A DNA stretch of 64,000 nucleotides, from assembly GCA_963837345.1 (NCBI GenBank), contig CAWIMX010000001.1, positions 3,410,001 to 3,474,000 of the forward strand, in the 5' to 3' direction. The position numbers were made by a program, and so were the translations under genes. Every line of letters begins with the position of its first letter. The stretch's first letter is position 1. Origin of the DNA: CAWIMX01 sp963837345. GTDB lineage: Bacteria > Acidobacteriota > Vicinamibacteria > Vicinamibacterales > CAVVIG01. Positions 33,724 through 41,691 of the stretch are shown one piece after another. Below the pieces are notes generated by a model. That model saw only the letters and a list, made by a program, of their open reading frames with translations, was not told the DNA's origin and did not search any database.

Positions 33724-35625
33724 ATGCAGGCACGCCTCTTTCGCCCCATCGCTGCCGCCGCCCTCCTGATGTTCGTCGCGCCGCTGGTGCGGGCCGACGT
33801 CACTCGTGTCGAGGTGACCTCACGGAGCGACGTGGCCTATGGCTACGAGCGGATCGTCGGCCGCGTCCATTTCGCGGTCGACCCGACGAACCCCCGCAAC
33901 GCCGTTGTCGCCGATCTCGACAAGGCGCCGAGGAACGCGCAGGGGCGGGTGGAGTTTTCCGCGGATCTCTACATTCTGAAGCCGAAGGCGGCGTCGGCCA
34001 GCGGCGCCGCGCTCGTCGACATCGTGAACCGCGGCCGGCGGACCGTGCTCTCAGGCTTCAACCGGGCGCGCGGCACCTCGGCCGAGAGCGAGTTGGGCGA
34101 CGGCTTCCTCATGCTGCGCGGCGTGACGGTCGTCGCCGTCGGCTGGGAGTTCGACGCGCGACGCCCGGGCGGCATGTCGATCGACGTGCCGGTCGTGATG
34201 AACGGCTCGCAGCCGCTCAGCCAGATCGTTCGCGCCACCTTCACGCCGAACGAGGCGGGCACCGAGGAGACGGTCGGCGATCTGGCTGGCTATGAGCCCG
34301 CCGATCCGGCCGGTTCGGAGACCGCGCTCACGGTCCGCGACGACTTGTCCGCCCCGCCGACGCCGATTTCCCGCAGCGCCTGGCAGCTCGAGGGCAACCG
34401 CGTGACGATGTCCGCGGGCTTCGTGCCGGGCAAGACCTACGAGGTCGCCTACCGCGCCAAGAGCCTGCCGATCGCCGGTCTCGGTTTCGCGGCCGTTCGC
34501 GACGTGGCGGCATGGGTGAAGAACGCCCCGGACGCCCTGGCCCGGGCGCGCTACGTGTACGCCTTCGGGTCGTCGCAGAGCGGACGGTTCCTCCGCACCT
34601 TCCTCTATCAGGGCTTCAACAGCGACGAGCAGGACCGTCAGGTGCTCGACGGCGTCATGTCGCACATCGCGGGCGCGTCGCGTCTTGTGCTCAACGAGCG
34701 CAGCGCGACGCCGACCACGCTCGGGATGTTCACGGCCACCGCCTATCCGTTCGCCGACCGCGCGGTGCCCGACCCGGTGAGCGGCGCATCCGAGGGCCTG
34801 CTCGAAAACGTCCGGGCCCGGACGCATCAGCCGAAAGTGCTGTACACGGATACGGGGGTGGAGTACTGGGGTGGTGGACGGGTTGCCGCCCTCGTGCACA
34901 CCGCGCCGGACGGGTCGAAGGACCTCGTCCTTCCCGACAACGTACGCCTGTACTTCCTGGCAGGCGCGCAGCACTCGCCGGCCGCTTTCCCGCCGACACT
35001 GGGCACCGGCCAGCAGATCGCCAATCCGATGGACTATTGGTGGACGCTGCGCGCGCTCTTCGTGGCGATGGATCGATGGGTACGGGAGGGGACCGCACCG
35101 CCGGCCAGCCAGTACCCGCGGCTCGATCAGGGCACGCTGGTGAAACCCCCCGCCGTAGAGTGGCCGGCGATTCCGGGCGTGCAGTCGCCGACGACGCTGA
35201 CGTCGGGCACGCGCCGGGCCAATCCGTTCATCAAGGGCGGTGCAGGCGCGGGTGCCGAGCTGCCGCTGCTCGTGCCCCAGGTCGACGCCGACGGCAACGA
35301 GACGACCGGTGTCCGGTTGCCGGAGCAGGTCGTGCCACTCGCCACCTACACGGGCTGGAACTTCCGCAACCGCGAGGTCGGCAGTCCCGGCCAGCTCTAT
35401 CCGCTGCTCGGGTCGTACGTGCCGTTCGCGAAGACGAAGGCCGCGCGGGAGAAGATGGGCGATCCGCGGCTGTCCATCGAGGAGCGCTATCCGACTCACG
35501 AGGAGTACTCGCGCCGGATCGCGGCGGCAGCTGCCGCGCTCGTGAAGGCCGGCTACCTGCTGCAGGACGACGTGCCCGCGGTGACGGCGCGGGCGGAGGA
35601 GCACTGGGCGCTTCGCGTGAAGTGA
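33724..35625 (+). CDS. secreted alpha/beta hydrolase (Abhydrolase_10-like)
   Basis: A 633-aa exported hydrolase-like protein. It has a signal peptide (IAAAALLMFVAPLVRA), an N-terminal beta-rich region, then the nucleophile elbow YAFGSSQSGRFLRTFLYQGF near 280. A later TGVEYWGGGRVAALVHT segment and the His in FLAGAQHSPAAFPP near 415 complete a likely triad. The substrate is unknown; esterase activity is an inference from the fold. A 4-base gap separates it from the convergent FG-GAP gene. Confidence 0.85.
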   Translation: MQARLFRPIAAAALLMFVAPLVRADVTRVEVTSRSDVAYGYERIVGRVHFAVDPTNPRNAVVADLDKAPRNAQGRVEFSADLYILKPKAASASGAALVDIVNRGRRTVLSGFNRARGTSAESELGDGFLMLRGVTVVAVGWEFDARRPGGMSIDVPVVMNGSQPLSQIVRATFTPNEAGTEETVGDLAGYEPADPAGSETALTVRDDLSAPPTPISRSAWQLEGNRVTMSAGFVPGKTYEVAYRAKSLPIAGLGFAAVRDVAAWVKNAPDALARARYVYAFGSSQSGRFLRTFLYQGFNSDEQDRQVLDGVMSHIAGASRLVLNERSATPTTLGMFTATAYPFADRAVPDPVSGASEGLLENVRARTHQPKVLYTDTGVEYWGGGRVAALVHTAPDGSKDLVLPDNVRLYFLAGAQHSPAAFPPTLGTGQQIANPMDYWWTLRALFVAMDRWVREGTAPPASQYPRLDQGTLVKPPAVEWPAIPGVQSPTTLTSGTRRANPFIKGGAGAGAELPLLVPQVDADGNETTGVRLPEQVVPLATYTGWNFRNREVGSPGQLYPLLGSYVPFAKTKAAREKMGDPRLSIEERYPTHEEYSRRIAAAAAALVKAGYLLQDDVPAVTARAEEHWALRVK

Positions 35626-35629
35626 AATC

Positions 35630-36820
35630 TCACTTTCCCTTGTTCTCGTACCAGCGGATGAACCCGCCGGCGCCGGTGCAGACGAGATCCGGCCGGCGGT
35701 CGCCGTTCACGTCGGCGCCGACGCAGCTGTTCATCGCCGCCTGATCTTCGATCCGCTGGTACTGCCACTCGCCGGTGGCGGCGTTCTCGGGCGCATAGAA
35801 CGCGTGGACGCCGCCGCCCTGCCGCGCGTTGTCGTTCGCCACCACATCGTCTCGGCCGTCGGCGTTGAGATCGAGGACGGCGATCTCGTGGCCGCTCGCT
35901 ACCTTGTCGAAGATGACCCGACGCGTCCAGTTCGTGCCGCTGCCGGTGTAGACGACGACTTCATTGCCGTGCCACGGCTCGACCGACGCGAAGAAGCGCG
36001 TGCCGTTCTGAGTGCCGACGCCGACGTCGCTCGCGCCCAGACGCGGCGCCTCCTCGCTGTCGTGGCCGGACGAGAGCTTCACCTTCTCGAACGTCATCGA
36101 CTCGCCGCGGCCGCCGGGCCTGTAGAGCACGATGCCTTCGAAGCTCGCGACGAGGAACTGCTGCCGATCGCCGGCGTCCCATCTCACCGGACGCACGCGG
36201 TGGATGATGCCGGGAATGCTGTCGGTGATCAGGTGGCGCTTCCAGCTCGTCGTGTCGTACCAGAACACCGACGCCTTGTCCTGCATGTAGCCCGGCCCGA
36301 GGCTCTTGGGGCCGACGAGCGGGGCATTCAACAGCTCGGGCGTGCCGTCGCCGTCGAGATCCGCCCATGCAATGTGGTGCGACGTGGGAAACTCGTCGAT
36401 CTTCTTCGTCGTCCACGTGCCGGCCGGGTTGCCGTGGCTGTCAGCGACCCAGACCAGGCCGGCGCTGTTGGCCGGCTGCATGGCGAAGGAGCTCTCGTAG
36501 GCGACCTCCGGGACGCCGTCGCCGTTGATGTCGGTGATGGCCTGATTGACGATCTGCTGGGTTTCGGGCGCGATCACGTGACGCGTCCACGAGGGGTTTT
36601 CGTACCAGGCGAGCTCCTGGACCGAGAGGGAGTTCGCGACGACGTCAATCCGGCCGTCGTGATTGAAGTCGGCCACGGCCGCCGCATAGCCGCCCCGGAA
36701 CCCCGAGGCGATGTCGTGGGCCTCGAACTGCACGGGCCCCGCCGAGGGCGCGCCGGCGAGCGACACGGCGGCCACCGCCAGCGTCGACGCGGTCGCCACA
36801 GAGAAGTGCTTCAGAGTCAC
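35630..36820 (-). CDS. secreted FG-GAP/VCBS repeat protein
   Basis: A 396-aa exported beta-propeller. Repeats contain the calcium-binding pattern D-N-D-G/N-D: VADFNHDGRIDVV, ITDINGDGVPEV, WADLDGDGTPELL, VLDLNADGRDDVV and GADVNGDRRPDLV. The GTG start at 36820 is preceded by AGGAGGT at ideal spacing and gives a signal peptide (HFSVATASTLAVAAVSLAGA). Probably a surface or periplasmic binding protein. Confidence 0.9.
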   Translation of the reverse strand: MTLKHFSVATASTLAVAAVSLAGAPSAGPVQFEAHDIASGFRGGYAAAVADFNHDGRIDVVANSLSVQELAWYENPSWTRHVIAPETQQIVNQAITDINGDGVPEVAYESSFAMQPANSAGLVWVADSHGNPAGTWTTKKIDEFPTSHHIAWADLDGDGTPELLNAPLVGPKSLGPGYMQDKASVFWYDTTSWKRHLITDSIPGIIHRVRPVRWDAGDRQQFLVASFEGIVLYRPGGRGESMTFEKVKLSSGHDSEEAPRLGASDVGVGTQNGTRFFASVEPWHGNEVVVYTGSGTNWTRRVIFDKVASGHEIAVLDLNADGRDDVVANDNARQGGGVHAFYAPENAATGEWQYQRIEDQAAMNSCVGADVNGDRRPDLVCTGAGGFIRWYENKGK

Positions 36821-36933
36821 GCGACGACCTCCTCGCCGGACATCCAGCGGAATCCGGGCATTGTAGCCGAAAGTCGATCGGGGTTGAGCCGATTGGCTGC
36901 CCGCACGCGCATGTGGGGATGGAGGGCGCCGAC

Positions 36934-37470
36934 ATGGCTCAGCGCATCGTGCGAGCGGCGGTTGCGGCACTCGTGGTGAGTTCGGCGGCCATCGTCCGGG
37001 CCCAGGTGCCCGCGAGCTCGTTCGACGAGCTCAGGCTGAAGACCGAGGTCGGCCGGCGCGTGACGGTGGTCGGCGCGGACGGGGAGGCGCTGACGGGCAG
37101 GCTCACCGAGCTGACGCCGTCAACGCTTGCCGTGCTCTCGGGCGACGAACCCCACCGGTTCGAGCGCTGGCAGGTGCGGCTGGTCGAGGAGCGCTACCAC
37201 GACCCGGTCTTGAACGGCGTCGCGATCGGCGCCTTGTCGGCCAGCGTGCCGGCGCTTCTCCTGACCATCAACTACTGTCCGACGTGCCTGCAGGTGGCGG
37301 CCGCATACGCCGTCATCGGCGCGGGCATCGGGGCGCTGGTCGACAGCGCCGTGACGACCGAGCGGACGCTTTATCTGCCGCCGGCCATTCGACCGGCAGG
37401 GGCGAGAATGACCATCGCGCCTGTCATGTCGCGGAGGCGTGCCGGATTGAGGGTGGCGTTCCGATTCTGA
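36934..37470 (+). CDS. exported hypothetical protein with glycine-rich membrane hairpin
   Basis: A 178-aa protein with a signal peptide (VRAAVAALVVSSAAIVRAQV), a small domain around GRRVTVVGADGEALTGRLTE that looks like a short SH3/Sm-type barrel, then a hydrophobic stretch (AIGALSASVPALLLTINYCP and VAAAYAVIGAGIGALVDSAV). The layout is common in Acidobacteria and unnamed. A start 21 bases earlier is possible. Confidence 0.7.
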   Translation: MAQRIVRAAVAALVVSSAAIVRAQVPASSFDELRLKTEVGRRVTVVGADGEALTGRLTELTPSTLAVLSGDEPHRFERWQVRLVEERYHDPVLNGVAIGALSASVPALLLTINYCPTCLQVAAAYAVIGAGIGALVDSAVTTERTLYLPPAIRPAGARMTIAPVMSRRRAGLRVAFRF

Positions 37471-37474
37471 GTCG

Positions 37475-37504
37475 CGGATGGCCGGGCCGGCGCCCGGCCA
37501 TCCG
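37475..37504. terminator. bidirectional terminator hairpin
   Basis: A perfect 13-bp stem (CGGATGGCCGGGC / GCCCGGCCATCCG) with a 4-base loop sits 4 bases after the plus-strand stop at 37470 and 23 bases after the minus-strand receptor stop at 37528. The position between convergent genes suits a shared terminator. There is no long T-run. Confidence 0.65.
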
Positions 37505-37527
37505 TCTGCCGCTTCGAAGCGATGGCG

Positions 37528-40497
37528 CTAGAAGGCGAACCTGACGCCGAGCTCCGCCTGGCGCGGGAAGCCGCCGCCGCCGTAGAGATTCGTCAGCACG
37601 AGGAACGTCGAGGGAATGCGTGCGTCGCCCGACGGGTTCGTGAAGTTCGCGCGATTGGTGAGGTTGAACACGTCGAGGAACACTTCGATCGTGCGCTGAT
37701 CCGGGAGCGCCCGTCGCCATCCGGCGCGCAGGTCCAGCTGGAAGTAGTCGGGGCCGCGAGCGCCGTTTCGGCCGCCGTCGGACTTCACGTTCTGCATGGC
37801 GTTCAACGCCGTGCCGCTGTAAGAGCCGGCCGGCAAGGGATCGACCAGTTCCCCGTTCTGGTCGGCGTCGATGCCGCTGTTGTAGATCGTGAACGGCAGG
37901 CCGCTCATGTACCGCGCCGTGCTCGACAGCGTGACGCCGCCGCTGTGGGGAATTTCCGTCCGCCCGCTCACCGAGAGCACGTGCCGCCGATCCACGTCGG
38001 ATGGCCCGCGCCACGCGTCCAGGTTCATGTCCGTCAGCACCTGGTAGGTGTCTTTGTCGGCCTGGTTGTTGCCCGTGCCCCGCGACGACGAGAGCGAGTA
38101 CGAGAGCCGCGCCGACCAGTTCTGCGCGTAGCGCTTTTCGACCGACAGGTTCAACGCGTCGTACGTGGCGTCGCCGTTGTTCTCGAACGCCCAGACGCGA
38201 TTGTCGTACGACTCGCCGAGCACGCCGAAGGCATCCAGACGGGTGATCGGGGCCGTGCGGCTCGTACCGTCGCGCAACATCGGGTTCAGGTTGCGGGCGA
38301 GGAACATGTCACGGTTCAGCATGCGCACGTAGTCGGCCGTCACCGCGAGCGTCGGCGCCAGCTGCCGCTCGTAGCCGACGGTGAACTGGTGCGCATACGG
38401 CTGGCGGCGATCAGGCGTGTCGTAGATCACGGTCCCGACGTTCCGCAGGAGCGTTCCGGGCGGGTACAAGGCGTTCAGCAGATCGCGGTTGACGAACGGG
38501 CCGTTCACCAGGAACGGATCCGTCGGGAACGCGCCGTGGCTCGGCCCCGGATCGGCGCTGTTGTTCGGGAACGTCGCGGTGAACGACGAGTTGTACTTCG
38601 CGAACTCGATCGTGTCGTCGAGCGACCCGAGAATCGTCCGGTTGTAGAAGATGCCGTAGCCGCCGCGGACGACCGAGCGGCCGTCGGCGTCGAGCGAGTG
38701 CGTGATGCCGACGCGCGGCGCGATGTTGTTCTTGTCCACCGGATACTTGCTGGTGACACCGGCGAACAGCGGGTTGTCCGTTTCGTCGAGCGGCGTGATT
38801 TCCAGATCGTAGCGCAGGCCGAGGCTGAAGGTGGTGTGTCCGATCGTCCACTTGTCCTGGCCGTACGCCTCGATCGCGTGGCCGCGCACGAACTCGTCGT
38901 ACGGTTCGGGCACGCGAATCGTCAGCCGCTCGGGATACGTCGTCGGATCGGCCGCGTTGAACGGTTCATCGGTGTTGAACGTGAACGTCCCGTTCATGTT
39001 GATCTGGCTGACGCGCTTCAGTTCGGTGTAGTTGTAGCGGAACCCGAACTTCGTGTCGTGGTCGCCCTTCTTGTTGGGGATGAACCACGAGTAGTCGTCC
39101 TCGATCTGGTAGTTCGAATCCCAGGGCCCCTGGGATTCCGTGCTCGCCTGCCCGAGGAAGCTGTTGTAGTTGAGCTGCGGCGGACAGAGCGCCTGGTTGC
39201 CGCTGGCCTCGTCGCCGAACGCAAAACCGGCCCGTCCGCCCGCCGTGCCCTGCGCGCGGAAGCAGGCGTTGCCGTGCCACCAGTGCTCCCACGTCCGGGC
39301 GACCCGCACCGTGTTGACGCGCGTGTTGCCCAGCACGCTCGTCAGCGTGCCGACCGCGGTCTGATCCAGATCCGTCTCGTCTTGAGTCGAGTCGAGCGTC
39401 TGGCGGCTCCCGACGACCGGAAACTGCGGCGCGCCCTCGCGGAGCCAGCGCACCGCCCACGTGTGATTGGCGTTGATCTGGTGGTCGAAGCGGATCAGCG
39501 TGTTCCAGTCGGTGCGGTCCTCGACGATCGAGAAGTTGAGGTCGGGCCGCGTCGGGAAGACGCGCGTGCGGTTCGGGTCGTCGACCTGGCGCTCGAGGCT
39601 GAAGAAGAAGTGCGCCTTGTTGCGGATGATCGGGCCCCCGATCACGCCGCCCCAGTCGCGCCGCTTGGCCGTCGGCTTCTCCAGGCCGGCCTGCTCGACG
39701 AAGAAGTCCTTGGCGGTGAGCCGGTTGCTCGCCGAGTAGCCGAAGACCACGCCGCGGAACTCGTTGGTGCCGGCCTTGGTGACCGCGTTGACGATGGCGC
39801 CGCTGGCGCGGCCGAACTCCGCGTCATACATGCTGGTGATGACCTGGAATTCCTGGATCGCCTCGAGCGGCGTGCGGACCTGCGCACCCGCGCTCGTGCC
39901 CAGGGCATCGTCGGCGTTGTAGCCCCCGTCGACCGACACGTTGTTGCCCTGCGTGGACTGGCCGGCGGCGACGATCGTGTCGTTGCCCATCTGGTTGGAG
40001 GCGGCGAACTGCACGCCGGGCAGGAGAGCGACCGTCGCGAAGTAGTTGCGGTTCATCGCGGGCAGCTCGCTCAGTTCGGCGGTCCCGATGTTGCCGCCGA
40101 CCTTGGCGCTCGTCGTGTCGATGAGGGGCGCCTGTGCCGACACCTGCACGGTTTCCTCGACGCCGCCGACTGGCAGCGAGAGGTTCAGCATCATCGTGTT
40201 GCCGACCTGCACGACGCCGCGCCGCTCGACGGCCTGGAACCCGGTCAGCGTCGCCCGGACGCGATAGGGCCCCGGCACGAGCTGTGACACGAGATAGGAG
40301 CCCGCGGGGCCGGTCGTGACTTCGCGATACACGCCCGTGTCCTCGTTGGTCACGAGGACCGTGACCCCCGGGAGCACGGCGCCCTGGGAATCCGTGACAT
40401 TGCCGCTGATCGACGCCGTGCCTTGTTGGCCGAAGGCCTGAACGGCCCCGGTGAAGAGAAGGATCCCCGCCGCCAGTCCGCAACGTAGCCTGCGCAT
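37528..40497 (-). CDS. Oar-like TonB-dependent receptor
   Basis: A 989-aa outer-membrane receptor. It has a signal peptide (GLAAGILLFTGAVQAFGQQG), a carboxypeptidase-regulatory-like beta domain (ISGNVTDSQGAVLPGVTVLV, residues ~30-115), a plug domain with PLIDTTSAKVGGNIGTAELS and the VDGGYNADD loop, then a long beta-barrel ending in an aromatic residue (ELGVRFAF). Such receptors import large organic substrates in acidobacteria; the ligand is unknown. An AT-rich 120-base patch lies upstream. Confidence 0.93.
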   Translation of the reverse strand: MRRLRCGLAAGILLFTGAVQAFGQQGTASISGNVTDSQGAVLPGVTVLVTNEDTGVYREVTTGPAGSYLVSQLVPGPYRVRATLTGFQAVERRGVVQVGNTMMLNLSLPVGGVEETVQVSAQAPLIDTTSAKVGGNIGTAELSELPAMNRNYFATVALLPGVQFAASNQMGNDTIVAAGQSTQGNNVSVDGGYNADDALGTSAGAQVRTPLEAIQEFQVITSMYDAEFGRASGAIVNAVTKAGTNEFRGVVFGYSASNRLTAKDFFVEQAGLEKPTAKRRDWGGVIGGPIIRNKAHFFFSLERQVDDPNRTRVFPTRPDLNFSIVEDRTDWNTLIRFDHQINANHTWAVRWLREGAPQFPVVGSRQTLDSTQDETDLDQTAVGTLTSVLGNTRVNTVRVARTWEHWWHGNACFRAQGTAGGRAGFAFGDEASGNQALCPPQLNYNSFLGQASTESQGPWDSNYQIEDDYSWFIPNKKGDHDTKFGFRYNYTELKRVSQINMNGTFTFNTDEPFNAADPTTYPERLTIRVPEPYDEFVRGHAIEAYGQDKWTIGHTTFSLGLRYDLEITPLDETDNPLFAGVTSKYPVDKNNIAPRVGITHSLDADGRSVVRGGYGIFYNRTILGSLDDTIEFAKYNSSFTATFPNNSADPGPSHGAFPTDPFLVNGPFVNRDLLNALYPPGTLLRNVGTVIYDTPDRRQPYAHQFTVGYERQLAPTLAVTADYVRMLNRDMFLARNLNPMLRDGTSRTAPITRLDAFGVLGESYDNRVWAFENNGDATYDALNLSVEKRYAQNWSARLSYSLSSSRGTGNNQADKDTYQVLTDMNLDAWRGPSDVDRRHVLSVSGRTEIPHSGGVTLSSTARYMSGLPFTIYNSGIDADQNGELVDPLPAGSYSGTALNAMQNVKSDGGRNGARGPDYFQLDLRAGWRRALPDQRTIEVFLDVFNLTNRANFTNPSGDARIPSTFLVLTNLYGGGGFPRQAELGVRFAF

Positions 40498-40565
40498 GTC
40501 CGCCTCCCTCGAATGACTCGGTTGGCCGCGCGAACGAAAAAGGCCACAAGCCGACGAATGACGGC

Positions 40566-40685
40566 GGGATTGTCACATAAGCAATTGTTGATGGAACGTA
40601 TTTATTGCACGGTAAAGATGAGGATGAACAAGAAGATGTATGGAGAATAAGAAAGAAATAAATGCGATGAGTTCGTCAGTTGAAA
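40566..40685. other. AT-rich patch upstream of the TonB receptor
   Basis: About 120 bases strongly rich in A and T (for example gaataagaaagaaataaat) stand out in otherwise GC-rich DNA between the receptor gene start (40497) and the PEP-CTERM gene end (40758). It probably holds the receptor's promoter on the minus strand, but I could not fix convincing -35/-10 boxes at correct spacing. Confidence 0.4.
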
Positions 40686-40687
40686 TC

Positions 40688-40712
40688 GGGCGCCGAAGAC
40701 CGTTCGGCGCCC
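40688..40712 (-). terminator. terminator hairpin after the PEP-CTERM gene
   Basis: A perfect 10-bp stem (GGGCGCCGAA / TTCGGCGCCC) with a 5-base loop lies 46 bases downstream of the PEP-CTERM stop. On the minus strand it is followed by a short gatttcaact stretch. Confidence 0.6.
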
Positions 40713-40757
40713 CGTAGCGGCGATTGCCGATGAGGCCAGTCGGGGCAGGAACCGCGT

Positions 40758-41459
40758 CTAGCGCACGCCTCGGCGCGCCATCCTCGCGCGGCCGCCGGTC
40801 CAGAGGGCTGCCGCCCCGAAGAGACAGAGTGATAGCGTGGCCGGTTCGGGCACCGGCACTTCCTCGATATTCGAGACGGACCCGGAGATGTTCGCGAAGA
40901 GGTCCGTCCGGTCGATGTCCAGCTCCGACACCATCCACGTTCCGGGACCGCCACCGAAGGCGCCGGCCGGCAGGGCGTTGCTCGACAGCGGGTTCGAGCC
41001 GAGCGATTCGATCAGCACCAGGCTGAGGGTCGTGACCGCGTCGAATTGTCCGTCGATCGTGAACGTGTCGTGGCCGTCCGACGGGTTGAGCGTTACGAAA
41101 TAGTCGGGCGTGTTTTTCACGCCGATGCGAATCGGAACGCTGTTGTCGGACGTGAACGAGTCGCCGCCGGAGGAGAGGAAACTGAACGTGATCGACGTTT
41201 CCCCGGGCGCGGTCTCGTAGTACGTGAAGTCGCCCACGTCGGTCCCTGTCAGGAGGGCGGCGTCGTAGGTGAGGAAGAGGCTGTAGGTGTCTCCGGCCGT
41301 CGTCGCGAAGACGTCGCTTGGATCGGTCACGAAGAATGCGGAGCCGGAGAACTCGAGGGTGAGCGGAGCGGACTGAGCGGGGCGAGCCGCGGCCAGCACA
41401 CCGCCGAGCAGGAGGGCGAGTCCTGCGACTCGCGCCGATTGCCTCACCGAACGCATCAT
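40758..41459 (-). CDS. PEP-CTERM sorting domain protein
   Basis: A 233-aa exported protein with a signal peptide (VAGLALLLGGVLAAARPAQS), a beta-rich middle and a C-terminal tail VPVPEPATLSLCLFGAAALW followed by Arg-rich GGRARMARRGVR. That is the PEP motif, hydrophobic segment and basic end recognised by exosortase. No exosortase gene is in the window. Such proteins usually go to the cell surface or extracellular matrix. Confidence 0.9.
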   Translation of the reverse strand: MMRSVRQSARVAGLALLLGGVLAAARPAQSAPLTLEFSGSAFFVTDPSDVFATTAGDTYSLFLTYDAALLTGTDVGDFTYYETAPGETSITFSFLSSGGDSFTSDNSVPIRIGVKNTPDYFVTLNPSDGHDTFTIDGQFDAVTTLSLVLIESLGSNPLSSNALPAGAFGGGPGTWMVSELDIDRTDLFANISGSVSNIEEVPVPEPATLSLCLFGAAALWTGGRARMARRGVR

Positions 41460-41652
41460 GGCGGGCCTCCAATCGAGTGATGGTGATCGTCGTGTCGCGC
41501 GAGCAAGAGGCAGACCGGTCGACGCCGGCCGATCACGGCCGGATTCTAGCGACTTTTCGACCAGACATCTACGCGAATGGACCGACGCCGCGACTTAAGT
41601 CGGGAAAGCGTCGTTTTGGGGCCGACGGTCGGAGGTCGAAGAGGAGGAGAAG

Positions 41653-41682
41653 GCGGGGCGCCGGACCGATCCGGCGCCCCGC
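41653..41682 (-). terminator. terminator hairpin after the second TonB receptor
   Basis: A perfect 13-bp stem (GCGGGGCGCCGGA / TCCGGCGCCCCGC) with a 4-base loop lies 10 bases past the receptor stop on the minus strand. It is followed there by a pyrimidine-rich cttctcctcctctt stretch. Confidence 0.7.
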
Positions 41683-41691
41683 GAGGACCCC

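Noticed and set aside
34051..35604. Minus-strand 517-codon frame over the secreted hydrolase
   Set aside because: Mirror frame with Arg/His-rich composition; the plus-strand protein has a signal peptide and nucleophile elbow.
37522..40287. Plus-strand 921-codon open frame antisense to the first TonB receptor
   Set aside because: It is a mirror frame of GC-rich coding DNA: Arg/Val/Glu-rich, no domain, no ribosome binding site. The minus-strand receptor has clear family motifs over its whole length.
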